The translations under genes and the position numbers were made by a program. DNA of 5,185 nucleotides from Pseudomonadota bacterium (GTDB taxonomy: Bacteria > Pseudomonadota > Alphaproteobacteria > Rhizobiales > Rhizobiaceae): the NCBI GenBank assembly GCA_023428515.1, contig JAEYXI010000545.1, forward strand, positions 1 to 5,185. Direction: 5' to 3'. The notes under the pieces were generated by a model that worked only from the letters and a program-made list of their open reading frames with translations, searched no databases and was not told the DNA's origin. Positions 5,020-5,185 of this stretch are shown one piece after another (the first letter of the stretch is position 1; the number at the start of each line of letters is the position of its first letter).

Positions 5020-5185
5020 TCAGGCGGCGCCTGGCGCCGGATTGCGCCGCGTTGCCAGCGCCACGCCGAAGGTCGCGAGCGCCATGCCGCCGATCTGCAC
5101 CAACGTCAGTTCCTCGCCGAATAGCGCCCAGGCGATCAGAGCCGTCACCGCTGGCACCAGGTAGAAGAGCGAAGCGACCTTCGAC
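5020..5185 (-). CDS. EamA/DMT-superfamily transporter, C-terminal fragment
   Basis: The last 54 codons of a minus-strand gene are visible; its start lies beyond the right edge. The frame has two hydrophobic helices: ASLFYLVPAVTALIAWALFG at about 4-23, and LVQIGGMALATFGVALA at about 28-44, separated by the short EELT linker, followed by a basic, Ala/Pro-rich tail ending in TGA at 5020-5022. The pattern of a helix with YL.P...AL.AW..FGE, a LT..Q..G linker and a G..L...GV.LA helix is the typical end of the second EamA repeat in drug/metabolite exporters (usually about 290-300 residues, ten helices). The substrate cannot be told. It converges with the YihY-family gene, 15 bp separating the two stops. 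It is too short for the family call to be certain, but the motif match is good. Confidence 0.83.
   Translation of the reverse strand, partial: SKVASLFYLVPAVTALIAWALFGEELTLVQIGGMALATFGVALATRRNPAPGAA
5025..5039. repeat. 15-bp palindrome at the convergent gene ends
   Basis: CGGCGCC (5025-5031) and GGCGCCG (5033-5039) are perfect inverted arms around a single T. It falls in the last codons of the EamA-type gene and 20 bases past the YihY stop. No T-tract follows on either strand, so it is not a canonical intrinsic terminator. It may still stall transcripts from either side, or may simply reflect GC-rich Gly/Ala/Pro codons. Confidence 0.4.

Noticed and set aside
5005..5045. Intrinsic terminator between the convergent YihY and EamA-type genes.
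   Set aside because: A GC-rich palindrome is present, but no run of T follows it on either strand, so I list it only as a repeat.

Overview
The window reads as chromosomal DNA of an alphaproteobacterium, most likely in the Rhizobiales (Mesorhizobium or Phyllobacteriaceae type). The reasons are the high GC content, strong G/C preference at third codon positions, and the character of the proteins, above all the ETF subunits, a small HIG1 twin-transmembrane protein and a rhomboid. The assignment comes from recognising protein families by eye; no database search was run. Coding density is high, and I see no mobile element, CRISPR array, tRNA or rRNA.

Layout. From about 4048 down to position 1, six genes lie head to tail on the minus strand. 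In order of transcription they are: an SDR oxidoreductase (3188-4048), a 64-residue HIG1-type membrane protein (2969-3163), a PduO-type ATP:cob(I)alamin adenosyltransferase (2385-2966), a rhomboid intramembrane protease (1579-2349), then after a 203-bp gap etfB (629-1375) and etfA (1-607, cut by the window edge). The first four are 2-35 bp apart and look like one transcript. etfBA sits behind a leader holding a candidate promoter and a small hairpin, so it may be its own unit. On the plus strand, diverging from the SDR gene across 104 bp, is a YihY/BrkB-family membrane protein (4153-5004). Converging on its end is the C-terminus of an EamA/DMT-family transporter on the minus strand (5020-5185, partial).

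How the genes fit together. ETF collects electrons from acyl-CoA dehydrogenases and other flavin dehydrogenases and passes them to the quinone pool through ETF-ubiquinone oxidoreductase. The adenosyltransferase makes adenosylcobalamin, the cofactor of methylmalonyl-CoA mutase, which handles propionyl-CoA from odd-chain and branched-chain catabolism. HIG1 proteins are tied to respiratory-chain complexes. A shared theme of acyl-CoA catabolism feeding respiration is therefore plausible, but it is inference from adjacency.

Novelty. Most of the window is ordinary housekeeping sequence, and I found no convincing undescribed system. The best item for a second look is the yihY leader. It has a near-perfect Shine-Dalgarno sequence followed at good spacing by a GTG opening a very short reading frame. 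That frame is in phase with yihY and ends in a TGA directly abutting the yihY ATG.
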